From Leucobacter celer subsp. astrifaciens (GTDB lineage Bacteria; Actinomycetota; Actinomycetes; Actinomycetales; Microbacteriaceae): 64,000 nucleotides of DNA. Shown piece by piece: positions 54,820 to 63,388 of this stretch; position 1 is the stretch's first letter, and every line of letters starts with the position of its first letter. Made by a program: the position numbers and the translations under genes. The notes under the pieces were generated by a model that ran no database searches, was not told the DNA's origin, and saw only the letters and a program-made list of their open reading frames with translations. Where the stretch lies: contig NZ_JHEI01000135.1 of NCBI RefSeq assembly GCF_001273835.1, positions 62,001 through 126,000 of the forward strand, read 5' to 3'.

Positions 54820-55891
54820 CGCAGCGCTCGATCCCCGCCGGTTCCTCTCCCGCGGTGAGCGCGGCGATCGCCTCGACGGCTTCGCCGAGCGACTCCACCG
54901 GTGCGATCCGCAGCCCGGAGGGGCGCCGATCGGGCAGATCGGCGCAGTTGTCGACCGGCATCAGGAACAGCTCGCTGCCGGCTCGGTCCGCGGCCCACAT
55001 CTTCTGCGCGAGCCCGCCGATCGCTCCCACCTCGCCGGTATCCGTCAGGGTCCCGGTACCGCTCACGGTGCGTCCGTCGAGCATCTCGCCGGGCGTCAGA
55101 CGGTCGAGGATCGCGATCCCGAACACGAGGCCAGCGCTCGGGCCGCCGATGTGCGAGAGGCTGATATCGACCTCGGCCGGCAGCTCATAGGCGCTGGAGA
55201 TCGTCACCCCGATCAGCGGCTCCGTCCCTCCCTCCGGCAGCCGCGGGGCGAGCCGCACCTCGCGACGCTCCCCATCGCGCACGATCCCGATCCCGACCTC
55301 GGTGCCGGCGCCCGCGTCGGCGATGCCGCGGCGCAGGGCGCTGAAGTCCTCGATCTCGCGTCCGTCGAGGCTCACGAGTCGATCCCCGCTCTTGAGCACC
55401 CCGTCTGCGGGACCGTTCTCGGACACGCCCGCGACGCTCAGCTCGACACCCACGTCCTCTCCGACCTCGCGGAACGCGGCTGCGGCCGCTTGCGTCTGCG
55501 ACGACCCCATCAGCACCGCATTCTCGGTCTCGCGCTGCTCGACCGTCACGCCTCGCGGATAGAACTCGCTGACGGGAGCCACACGCTGCGCGGGATCGAA
55601 GAGGGCCGGCACGACCGACAGCCAGCTCTTCGGCTGGTCGGGGTTGCCGAGGATCGAGACCGTCAGCAGGTTCAGCTCACCCGAGGTGGGATAGGTCTCG
55701 GCGCCGTCGATGGTGATGACCGGGGTCGACTGCTCGTCGCTCCGCACCTCGCCGAGGGCATCGACCACGGGGCCGGGCTGCTCGATGACATAGGGCGACG
55801 GCACCACTGCCGCGAGCAGCATGGCGCAGGTGAGGATCGCGATCCCGAGCAGTACGCGCGATCTGCGCCGTTCGATGCTCTCGTCGTCCAC
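54800..55891 (-). CDS. Membrane PDZ-Lon (YlbL-like) protease
   Basis: 363 residues: one N-terminal membrane helix (about 12-32), PYVIEQPGPVVDALG just outside it, a PDZ domain (about 150-235, PADGVLKSGDRLVSLDG), and a C-terminal Lon-type proteolytic domain with catalytic Ser in HIGGPSAGLVFG and Lys in GGLAQKMWAAD. Family members act as extracytoplasmic Ser-Lys proteases in quality control. GTG start. Order with UPF0182 and the divergent DUF2342 gene matches Rv3193c-Rv3195. Confidence 0.92.
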   Translation of the reverse strand: MDDESIERRRSRVLLGIAILTCAMLLAAVVPSPYVIEQPGPVVDALGEVRSDEQSTPVITIDGAETYPTSGELNLLTVSILGNPDQPKSWLSVVPALFDPAQRVAPVSEFYPRGVTVEQRETENAVLMGSSQTQAAAAAFREVGEDVGVELSVAGVSENGPADGVLKSGDRLVSLDGREIEDFSALRRGIADAGAGTEVGIGIVRDGERREVRLAPRLPEGGTEPLIGVTISSAYELPAEVDISLSHIGGPSAGLVFGIAILDRLTPGEMLDGRTVSGTGTLTDTGEVGAIGGLAQKMWAADRAGSELFLMPVDNCADLPDRRPSGLRIAPVESLGEAVEAIAALTAGEEPAGIERCDAHEGE

Positions 55892-56029
55892 CCGCTACCG
55901 TCCCTTCGCCGCTCGGCGCCGCTGTTCGCAGTCGGCGCAACGGAAATCGCCGAGCGACGGTCAATCTAGCAGGCGGATCTGACCGGGGTGCCGTAGCGTT
56001 GTCGACAACGGACGACCGGAGGAACGGGA

Positions 56030-57433
56030 ATGAGCGTGAACGACCAGAACGGTGCGGACGATCAGGGCCGGAGCGACGATTTCGAAGAGCTGCAGCGCAT
56101 GCTGCGCAATATGCTCTCGGGCGGTCAGCCCGGAGCCGGCATGGATCCCGAGCAGTTCGCGAAGGCCGCTGGCCTGCCCATCGATCCGCAGGCCCTGCAG
56201 GGCCTGTTCAGCACGCTCCAGGGCGCTATGCAGCACCCCGGCGACGGGATCGACTGGTCGGCTGCGCGACGGACCGCGATCGAGGTCGCGGGCGACGGCG
56301 CCGCGCCGGCGGACAGCGCTCCCGCCGAGCGCGCCTTCCCGGTGGCGGCCCTCTGGCTCGATGAGGCGACCGAGCTGGGCACCACGCCCGACGCCCCTCG
56401 CACGCTGACGCGCATCGAGTGGGTGCAGCAGTCGATGAACACCTGGGTGGGGCTCGCTGAGCCGGTCGCGGAGTCGATCACACGAGCGCTCATGGAAGCG
56501 CTGCAGAGCCAGATGCCCGAGGAGCTCAGCGGGGCGCTGCAGGGTGCGACGCCCATGCTGCGCAGCGTGGGCGGTGCGCTGTTCGCCGTGCAGCTCGGCA
56601 CCATCGTCGGCAGGCTCTCGGGGGAGGTCGTCTCCGCGGGCGACATCGGCATCCCGCTGCTCTCCGGAGCCGGACGCGAGGGCGGCGCCCTCCTTCCCGG
56701 CGGAGTCGCGGCATTCGCCGAAGGCCTCGACCAGGATGCGGAGGCGGTGACCCTCTATCTCGCGGTGCGGGAGCTGGCGCACGCGCGGCTCTTCCGCCAC
56801 ACCAAGTGGCTGCGGCTGCACCTGCTCACCGCCATCACCGACTACGCGCGAGGGATCCGGATCGACACCGACCGCATCGAGGAGCTCGCGCGCGAGATCG
56901 ATCCGGAGCATCCCGAGCAGATCCAGGAGATCATCGCGGGAGGCGCGCTGATTCCGCCGAAGACCGAGGTGCAGGAGGCGGCGCACGCACGTCTCGAGAC
57001 CATGCTCGCGCTCGTCGAGGGCTGGGTGGATGTGGTCACCGCCGACGCGGCGAAGCGCCTGCCGGGTGCCGACGCGATCGCCGAGATGGTGCGCCGGCGC
57101 CGTGCGACCGGCGGGCCGGCGGAGCACGCCTTCGCCGCGCTCGTGGGGCTGGAGCTGCGACCGCGGCGGCTGCGGGAGGCCGCGGCGCTGTGGCGCCTCG
57201 TGGCCGAGCGCAGCGATGTCGCCACCCGCGACGGCCTGTGGGCGCACCCGGACCTGTTGCCGAGCTCCGAGGAGCTCGATCACCCCGCGCGGTTGCTGGA
57301 GCGTCTCGGGCTGGCGGGCGCCGCCCCCGATGCCGAGGCCGACGAGTTCAATGCCGCGCTCGCCCAGCTGCTCGACGGCGAGCTGCCCCCGCACGAGGGC
57401 GGCGAGGACGGCAGAGCCGACAACGGGGCCTGA
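56030..57433 (+). CDS. DUF2342 (zincin-like) family protein
   Basis: 467 residues matching the actinobacterial DUF2342/zinc-dependent metalloprotease-like family (Rv3195 type): WLDEATELGTTPDAP, RIEWVQQSMNTWVGLAEPVA, GRLSGEVVSAGDIGIPLL, AVRELAHARLFRHTKWLR, and VEGWVDVVTADAAKRLPGAD. The usual HExxH is RELAHARLF here (E-x-x-H without the first His), so proteolytic activity is doubtful. Gly/Gln-rich N-terminus. Clear GGAGGA SD. Confidence 0.88.
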   Translation: MSVNDQNGADDQGRSDDFEELQRMLRNMLSGGQPGAGMDPEQFAKAAGLPIDPQALQGLFSTLQGAMQHPGDGIDWSAARRTAIEVAGDGAAPADSAPAERAFPVAALWLDEATELGTTPDAPRTLTRIEWVQQSMNTWVGLAEPVAESITRALMEALQSQMPEELSGALQGATPMLRSVGGALFAVQLGTIVGRLSGEVVSAGDIGIPLLSGAGREGGALLPGGVAAFAEGLDQDAEAVTLYLAVRELAHARLFRHTKWLRLHLLTAITDYARGIRIDTDRIEELAREIDPEHPEQIQEIIAGGALIPPKTEVQEAAHARLETMLALVEGWVDVVTADAAKRLPGADAIAEMVRRRRATGGPAEHAFAALVGLELRPRRLREAAALWRLVAERSDVATRDGLWAHPDLLPSSEELDHPARLLERLGLAGAAPDAEADEFNAALAQLLDGELPPHEGGEDGRADNGA

Positions 57434-57644
57434 GCGCCGACTGCTGCCGGGCGACGCGGCGATGGTTTCGCCGATCCTCGGCGGTCGGCGGCTCTGCCCC
57501 TGTACCGACTCCCGCCGGCGCTCGTCTCCCAGCCCTCCTCAGCGCTTCGCTCACAAGCGCTCCTGAACGGCCCGCGCCACCGCACCGATCACCATTTCTG
57601 TGGATAACCGCGATCGAGGCCGCTGCGTCGTCCAGACTCGAGTC

Positions 57645-58601
57645 ATGAACGAGTTCATCACCCGGATCCACCCGGACCTCCCGCTCTGCTGGGAGGATCC
57701 GGAGACGCTGCGCATCGGTTTCGAGCAGGCGCGCACCAGGGTGCGAAACCCCTCTGTCGGCGCGCAGCGGCTCATCGGAAGGCTCATCTCCGGGGTTCCC
57801 CGGGAGCGGCTCCTCAGAGAGACCGGTCGCGCGGGCGTCGCGCCGCGCGAGGCCCGGCGCCTGCTCGAAGAACTCGCTCCTGCGCTCCTCACGGAGCGTG
57901 CTCCGACTGCTCCGCGAGCGCGCCCGAGGCTGCTGCGCACGGTCCTCAGCGATGACGGCCGAGAGCCCCCCGGGCTGCGCGATGCCCTCATCGCCACCGG
58001 GCTGTGCACCTTCGACGGCGTGCCCGGGGACGAGACATCCGGTCCCCGCTCTCCCGGGGACGAAGCGGCACCGAGCGCACGACACGATCTCGCGGTCTAC
58101 GTCGAGCGGTTCCTCGAGCCCCTCGAGCGTGCGCAGCGCTGGCTGATCGAGAGTGTGCCGCACCTGCTCGTGCGGTTCACCGACGGGGCGGTGCAGGTCG
58201 GTCCGCTGATCGGCGAGTGCGGACGCCCGTGCCACAGCTGCATCACATTGGCGTTCCTCCGCCGGGATGCCGCCTACCCCGTTCTCGCGGCCCAGCTCTC
58301 GGGCCGCACGCCGCGCAGCGAGACCGTCGCGAGCGCACACATGGCCGCCGCCTTCGCGGGGCTGCTCGTGCGGGAGTGGCTCTCCGGCGATCCCGCGGCT
58401 CACACGAAGCGCTTCACCATCCCGGTGCGCCGCGGACTCGTGCACGGCGCACCGATCCTCGAGTTCGTCGCCCCGCACCCCGAGTGCGGCTGCGCGCTCA
58501 GTGCAGCAGCCCGGCCTCCGCGACGAAGCGGGACGGCTGGCGCGCCGAGCGGGCGCCCCCCTCCACTCCCGACAGCCGCAGCACATCCCGAGCGCGGGTG
58601 A
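57645..58601 (+). CDS. E1-like / cyclodehydratase-type protein (TOMM-like), orphan
   Basis: 318 residues from the ATG at 57645. The N-terminus (HPDLPLCWEDPETLRIGFEQ) resembles the leader-peptide-binding part of actinobacterial ThiF/cyclodehydratase proteins. The middle has PHLLVRFTDGAVQVGPLIGE followed by CGRPCHSCITLAFLRRDAAY with C-x-x-C, and a later pair in HPECGCAL, together a plausible four-Cys zinc site. No ATP-binding GxGxxG E1 core is evident. It sits where Rv3196 lies in M. tuberculosis. The last about 35 residues, low complexity, overlap the convergent uvrD2 end by 104 bp. Substrate unknown; no precursor peptide or YcaO gene seen nearby. Confidence 0.65.
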   Translation: MNEFITRIHPDLPLCWEDPETLRIGFEQARTRVRNPSVGAQRLIGRLISGVPRERLLRETGRAGVAPREARRLLEELAPALLTERAPTAPRARPRLLRTVLSDDGREPPGLRDALIATGLCTFDGVPGDETSGPRSPGDEAAPSARHDLAVYVERFLEPLERAQRWLIESVPHLLVRFTDGAVQVGPLIGECGRPCHSCITLAFLRRDAAYPVLAAQLSGRTPRSETVASAHMAAAFAGLLVREWLSGDPAAHTKRFTIPVRRGLVHGAPILEFVAPHPECGCALSAAARPPRRSGTAGAPSGRPPPLPTAAAHPERG

Positions 58602-60186
58602 AGGCGACGTAGCAGAGCCGCCGCTCCTCGTCGATGCCCGCCTCGTCGCTCGCGTGGGCGATCGGCAGGAGCCCCTCGCTCAGTCCGACCACGTGCACGA
58701 GCGACCATTCGAGGCCCTTCGCCGCGTGGATCGCGCTCAGCGTGACGGAGTCGAGAGTGGGCTCGTGCTGGGTGCGCTGGCGTGCCACCAGCTCCTCGCT
58801 GAACTCGCGGATCCCCGCGCCGGCCGGCATCTCGTCGACCAGGGAGAGCAGCGCTCCGAGCGCCTCCCAGCGCTCGCGCTCCGCGGCGCCCTCGGGAGCC
58901 TTCGCCGTCCAGCCCCCGGCCCGCAGCACGTCGCTGACGATCTGGAAGAGGGGACGCGAGTCCGCGACCTTCGCCTCGCCCCTGACCAGCATGACCGCCT
59001 GGCGCACATCGGCGCGGTCGAAGAAGCGCTGGGCGCCGTGCACGCGGGTGCTGATCCGCCGCTGCTGCAGCGCCGCCTCGAAGCGCGCCGACTGCGCGTT
59101 GGTGCGGTAGAGGATCGCGATCTCCGATGCCGGAGTGCCCGCCCGCAGCGCTCCCGCGATCGACTCGGCCACGGCTTCGGCCTCGTCGTGCTCGTTCGCG
59201 AACCACTCGAAGGTCGGCGCGAGTTCGGGGCGCACCGCCTCCGTGCGGGTCGCCTGGAGCGTGAGCGCTCCCGGACGGTCGCGCATCAGGCGGTTCGCGA
59301 GTCGCACGACCGGCTCGGTCGAGCGGTAGTTGCGCTCGAGGCGGATCTGCCGGGCGTGCGGGTACTCCGCGCCGAAGCGCAGCAGATACGAGCTCGAGGC
59401 CCCCGCGAACGAGTAGATGGTCTGGCTCGCGTCTCCCACGACGCACACGTCGTCCCGATCGCCGAGCCACACCCGGAGCAGCGCGTGCTGCAGCGGCGAC
59501 ACGTCCTGGAACTCGTCCACGGTGAAGAAGCGGTAGCGCTCGCGCACCTGCAGCGCGGCCCGGGGCTCGCTCTCGAGCATGCCGGTGAGCAGCACCAGCA
59601 CGTCCTCGAAGTCCATCTGCCGGCGCTCCTCGAGCAGCGATGCGTAACCCCGGTGCAGATCGACGAGCTGCTCCCGGGTCAGACCGAGCGGCACGGGCCG
59701 CTCCTCCACCCGCGACTCGTACGCGTCGATGCCGAGCATCGAGGTCTTGCGCCACTCGATCTCGGAGGCCACGTCGCGCAGCGCTTCGCCGCCGAGCCGA
59801 AGTCCGAGGCTCTCGACCACCTGCGAGATGGCCGCGACCTTGCCCGGCAGCATCTTGGGGGCGGCTCCGCCGACGAGCTGCGGCCAGAAGTGGTTCAGCT
59901 GGGCGAGCGCTGCGCCGTGGAAAGTCTGCGCGCGCACGCCCTCCGCGCCGAGACCGCGCAGCCGCCCCTGCAGCTCCCCCGCCGCCTTGCGGGTGAAGGT
60001 GACCGCGAGCACACGATCCGCGGCGTACACGCCGGTCCGCACCCCGTGCGCGATCCGGTGCGTGATGGCGCGGGTCTTCCCCGTGCCGGCGCCGGCGAGC
60101 ACCGCGACCGGGCCGCGCAGGCACTCCGCGATCTCCCGCTGCTCGGGATCGAGTCCGTCGAGCACCTCGTCGCCGTCACTCGCCAC
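58498..60186 (-). CDS. uvrD2: UvrD2-type ATP-dependent DNA helicase
   Basis: 562-residue superfamily 1A helicase: motif I VLAGAGTGKTRAITHRI, Ia VTFTRKAAGEL, II FTVDEFQDVSPLQ, III VGDASQTIYSFAGA, IV RLERNYRS, V LSAIHAAKGLEW and VI YVAFTRARDVLRLSG. Shorter than mycobacterial UvrD2, with no C-terminal HRDC or zinc-Cys domain, ending soon after motif VI. Role in repair inferred from the family. Its start overlaps the nudC stop by 11 bp. Confidence 0.93.
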   Translation of the reverse strand: MASDGDEVLDGLDPEQREIAECLRGPVAVLAGAGTGKTRAITHRIAHGVRTGVYAADRVLAVTFTRKAAGELQGRLRGLGAEGVRAQTFHGAALAQLNHFWPQLVGGAAPKMLPGKVAAISQVVESLGLRLGGEALRDVASEIEWRKTSMLGIDAYESRVEERPVPLGLTREQLVDLHRGYASLLEERRQMDFEDVLVLLTGMLESEPRAALQVRERYRFFTVDEFQDVSPLQHALLRVWLGDRDDVCVVGDASQTIYSFAGASSSYLLRFGAEYPHARQIRLERNYRSTEPVVRLANRLMRDRPGALTLQATRTEAVRPELAPTFEWFANEHDEAEAVAESIAGALRAGTPASEIAILYRTNAQSARFEAALQQRRISTRVHGAQRFFDRADVRQAVMLVRGEAKVADSRPLFQIVSDVLRAGGWTAKAPEGAAERERWEALGALLSLVDEMPAGAGIREFSEELVARQRTQHEPTLDSVTLSAIHAAKGLEWSLVHVVGLSEGLLPIAHASDEAGIDEERRLCYVAFTRARDVLRLSGVEGGARSARQPSRFVAEAGLLH

Positions 60187-61162
60187 GGGCGTCGCCCTCC
60201 GCGACCCAGCGATCGATCATCCAGCGCGCGATCGAGAGCGGCATCGGCAGCGTGATGCCCGGCACGGGATCGCGCAGCTCGGCGCGGGTGAACCAGCGAA
60301 GCTCCGAGATCTCCTCGGGGTCCGGAAGCAGCTCAGCGGGGTCGGCATCTCTAGCGAGGCGGGCGCGGAACCCGAGCATGAGCGACCTCGGGAACGGCCA
60401 CGGCTGGGACGTCACGTACTCGATCTCGCCCAGGCGCACCCCCGATTCCTCGAAGACCTCGCGCGCCACCGCCTGCTCCAGCGACTCGCCCGCCTCGACG
60501 AAGCCGGCGAGCAGCGAGAACCGACCGGTCTCCCACAGCGCGTTCGAACCGAGCAGCACCCGATCGCCGTGCTCGATGAGCACGATCACGGCCGGGTCGG
60601 TGCGCGGGAACAGCTCTCCCCCGTGGCCGTCGCGTCGCGCCCAGCCGCCGTACTCGAGCGCGGTCGCCGAGCCGTCCCGCGGCGAGAACGCCGCGCTCTC
60701 GTGCCACCGCAGCAGGGCGGAGGCGACCCCCACGAGTTCGCGCTCGGTGTCGCTCAGCTCGCCGCCGACCTCGAAGGGGTGCCGCCACTCCTCGTCGTCC
60801 CAGCCGGCTGCGGGGTCGCCCGCACCCGAGCCGCCGGAGGCATCGCGCGGTGGGGCTCCATCCGGGATGCCCGCCGCGTCGCCGTCGGCGATCGCGAACA
60901 CCGGATCCCCCGCCATCCGGCCGAGATAGAGGTTCCGCGCCTCCCCCGTGGCCGGATCGGCCAGCGTGTAGTCGCCCGAGGTCGGCAGCAGTGCAAGCCG
61001 CAGCCTCCCCTCCTCCCGCCGCACCGGGATCTCCACGCCGCGCAGACGCAGCAGCCGAGCGCCGGGCTCGGCCCAGGCGTCGCGCAGACGCCGGGGCTCC
61101 GACCGGGTGACGGCGTCGCGGTCGAGGGCGCCGCGCGCCAGCGGAGGCCTGTCGGGGTTCAT
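60176..61162 (-). CDS. nudC: NAD+ diphosphatase NudC, zinc ribbon degenerate
   Basis: 328 residues. Nudix box GFVEAGESLEQAVAREVFEE (G-x5-E-x7-REVxEE), then the NudC-specific SQPWPFPRSLM, which distinguishes NAD(H) pyrophosphatases/decapping enzymes. The preceding zinc ribbon normally has four Cys (FCxxCG...CPxCG); here the corresponding stretch is FSPRDGSATALEYGGW and RRDGHGGELFPR with none. The catalytic domain looks intact. A Gly/Ala/Asp-rich insertion (about 95-125) is also unusual. GAGGAG SD. Confidence 0.92.
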   Translation of the reverse strand: MNPDRPPLARGALDRDAVTRSEPRRLRDAWAEPGARLLRLRGVEIPVRREEGRLRLALLPTSGDYTLADPATGEARNLYLGRMAGDPVFAIADGDAAGIPDGAPPRDASGGSGAGDPAAGWDDEEWRHPFEVGGELSDTERELVGVASALLRWHESAAFSPRDGSATALEYGGWARRDGHGGELFPRTDPAVIVLIEHGDRVLLGSNALWETGRFSLLAGFVEAGESLEQAVAREVFEESGVRLGEIEYVTSQPWPFPRSLMLGFRARLARDADPAELLPDPEEISELRWFTRAELRDPVPGITLPMPLSIARWMIDRWVAEGDARGE

Positions 61163-61288
61163 CGCTTCTCCTCTCGTGAACGGGCAGCGGCGCGGTGCCG
61201 CGACCGGTCCGCCAGGCCGGCGGGGTGGTTCGCGATCCGGTATGGGATGCGGTGCGCGTGGCGCGTCGGCCGAGGCACCGCACGTGCA

Positions 61289-61294
61289 TACCCT
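61289..61294 (+). promoter_or_regulatory. Candidate -10 box of leaderless APH-fold gene
   Basis: TACCCT, six bases, ATG at 61301; no SD. Inference from spacing. Confidence 0.4.
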
Positions 61295-61300
61295 GAGTAC

Positions 61301-62593
61301 ATGGCCAGCATTCCTTTCACTCTAGCCGCGCTTGCGACCTCGGCGGTGCCGGGGCTCGTGGTCTTCGGGGTTCGCGAGAATCTGGATGACGAGAGCTTCG
61401 CGGCGGCGATCGTGACGAGCGAGGACGACGAACTGCTCGTGCGGGTGCCCCGCTCCCAGGCCGCGGAGGTGCAGCAGTCGGCCGAGCTGCTCGGACTCGC
61501 CGCGCTCACCGACGGGCCGCGCAGCCGGCTGCCCTTCGCGGTGCCGCGCACACTCGGCATGACGCGGGCCGGCGAAACGCGAGCCGTCGTCTTCACGCTG
61601 CTGGAGGGCGCCCGCTTCACCGCGGAGGATCTCGCGGACGACGCGATCCTGCTGCAGCCCATCGCCGAGGCGATCGCGGCCATCCACGAGCTCCCGTTGA
61701 ACGTCGCGCAGCAGGGCGGCCTGCCGGTGCGCAGCGCGCAGGACCTGCGGCTGCGCGCGACACGACTCATCGACCGGGCGAGCGCGACGCGCCTGCTGCC
61801 CGAGACCGTGCTGCAGCGCTGGGAGCAGGCGGTCGAGTCCGCAGAGCTGTGGGACTTCTCACCGGTCATGGTGCACGGGTCGCTCGACGCCGACCAGATG
61901 CGGGTCGATGAGGATCGCATCACAGCGGTGCTCGGCTGGTCGGAGCTGTCCCTGGGCGACCCCGCTGCCGATCTCTCCTGGCTGCTGGCGGCCGGCTCCG
62001 ATGTGCTCGACGCGGTGCTCGCCCGGTATTCGCAACTCCGCAACACGGGTTCGCTCAGCCACCTGCGCACTCGGGCTGCGCTGTACCACGAGCTGGAGGT
62101 GGCCCGGTGGCTGTTGCACGGAGTCGACTCCCACGACCGCTCGGTCACCGACGACGCGGTCGCCATGCTCGACCGGATGGTCGGCATCGCGGGACCGCTC
62201 GGGCGTGCTCTCGCCGGGAGCGCGCCCCGCGCCCCGATGGGCGAGGCGGAGGTGTCCGCGCTGCTCGCCGAGACCCCGGAGGTCGTGGATCAGCTCTCGG
62301 ACACCGCCGCCTACGAGGCTCTCGACGAGGACCGGATGTTCGGAGTCGACACCGACTTCATCGAACCGCTGCGCGAGCCCGGGGAGCCCGGGGAGGGCGA
62401 GCCCGTGGACCGCGACGCCGAGGGCGGCGACTCCGAGGGTGGAGACTCCGAGGAAAGCGCCTCCGGGTCGACCGTGCGATCCGATGAGAGCAGCGACTCC
62501 GGATCACCCGACACCGCGGACACGCAGAACGATCCGTCCGAGCAGCTCACCGAGCCGATCGATCCGGAGGACCTGCCCGGACCGCGGTCCTGA
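61301..62593 (+). CDS. Aminoglycoside/macrolide phosphotransferase-fold protein, probable pseudokinase
   Basis: 430 residues. The first about 320 follow the APH fold: an N-lobe (PGLVVFGVRENLDDESFAAA), IAEAIAAIHELP, then MVHGSLDADQMRVDEDRI and VLGWSELSLGDPAADLSWLL. The catalytic loop HGDxxxxN is HGSLDADQ, so the catalytic Asp is Ser, and the metal-binding Asp of the usual DW motif is Gly (VLGW). The order of landmarks is kept, so it is probably a non-catalytic or altered family member. An acidic Ser/Asp/Glu tail of about 80 residues ends the protein. Not a resistance determinant on this evidence. The same fold at this locus seems conserved in relatives (recollection). Confidence 0.8.
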   Translation: MASIPFTLAALATSAVPGLVVFGVRENLDDESFAAAIVTSEDDELLVRVPRSQAAEVQQSAELLGLAALTDGPRSRLPFAVPRTLGMTRAGETRAVVFTLLEGARFTAEDLADDAILLQPIAEAIAAIHELPLNVAQQGGLPVRSAQDLRLRATRLIDRASATRLLPETVLQRWEQAVESAELWDFSPVMVHGSLDADQMRVDEDRITAVLGWSELSLGDPAADLSWLLAAGSDVLDAVLARYSQLRNTGSLSHLRTRAALYHELEVARWLLHGVDSHDRSVTDDAVAMLDRMVGIAGPLGRALAGSAPRAPMGEAEVSALLAETPEVVDQLSDTAAYEALDEDRMFGVDTDFIEPLREPGEPGEGEPVDRDAEGGDSEGGDSEESASGSTVRSDESSDSGSPDTADTQNDPSEQLTEPIDPEDLPGPRS

Positions 62594-62609
62594 CCCGAAC
62601 GGCGCGCGC

Positions 62610-63386
62610 ATGACCCATCCGTATCTCGCCGGCGCAGCGAGCCCGCGCGTGCTCGCGCATCGCGGTTTCGTGTCCGACGCGCTGGCCTCCGCCGGCGTCG
62701 TCGAGAACAGTCTCGCCGCCTTCGCCTCGGCGGTGCACGCCGGCGCAGTGTATCTCGAGACCGACTGCCACCTGACGAGCGACGGTGAGGTCGTGCTCTG
62801 CCACGACGCCGACCTCGGCCGGATCGTGGACGACCCGCGTCCGGTCGCGGCGGTCACCCGCCGCGAGCTCGCGGCCCTCATGGCGGAACGGGGCGGCCTG
62901 CTCACGCTGGAGCAGGCGCTCGAGGAATTTCCCGAGGCGCGCTTCAACATCGACGTCAAGGCTTCCGCGGCCGCAGAGGCGGTGGGCCGCATCGTGGCTC
63001 CCCACGGGGATCGGGTGCTCGTCACGAGCTTCGACGACGGGTATCGGATGCGCGCGCTGCGCGCCGCCGAAGCGGTCCCGGGATCGTTCCGTCCTGCGAC
63101 CTCGCCCGGGCGCAGGCGCCTGATCTCCGTGCTCGCCGCGGTCGTGTCGAGATCCCGGCCCCGCATCGCCCGTGCGCTCTCGGGCATCGATGCCCTGCAG
63201 ATCCCCGAGCGCCGAGGGCCGGTGCGCGTGCTGAGTCGCCGTCTGCTCGACGAGACCCGCCGTCTCGGCGTCGAGGTGCACGTCTGGACCGTCAACGATC
63301 CCCGGCGCATGCGCGAACTCGTCGAGCGCGGCGTCTCGGGGATCATCACCGATCGCACCGACCTCGCGCTCGACGCGCTGGGATGA
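62610..63386 (+). CDS. Glycerophosphodiester phosphodiesterase
   Basis: 258 residues, GDPD TIM barrel: RVLAHRGFVSD, ENSLAAFASAVHAG, YLETDCHLTSDGEVVLCHDA (metal-binding E-x-D and catalytic His), RFNIDVKA and C-terminal VWTVNDPRRMRELVERGV. Hydrolyses glycerophosphodiesters to glycerol 3-phosphate and an alcohol; could recycle lipids or glycerol-phosphate polymers. 16 bp after the APH-fold gene, probably co-transcribed. No signal peptide, so cytoplasmic. Stops 2 bp from the convergent nuclease gene. Confidence 0.92.
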   Translation: MTHPYLAGAASPRVLAHRGFVSDALASAGVVENSLAAFASAVHAGAVYLETDCHLTSDGEVVLCHDADLGRIVDDPRPVAAVTRRELAALMAERGGLLTLEQALEEFPEARFNIDVKASAAAEAVGRIVAPHGDRVLVTSFDDGYRMRALRAAEAVPGSFRPATSPGRRRLISVLAAVVSRSRPRIARALSGIDALQIPERRGPVRVLSRRLLDETRRLGVEVHVWTVNDPRRMRELVERGVSGIITDRTDLALDALG

Positions 63387-63388
63387 AG

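Noticed and set aside
56030..57433. Active HExxH zinc protease
   Set aside because: The motif is RELAHARLF; the first His of HExxH is absent, so it is described only by family.
61301..62593. Antibiotic resistance (macrolide/aminoglycoside) phosphotransferase
   Set aside because: Catalytic Asp and metal-site Asp are missing, so enzymatic resistance is not supported.
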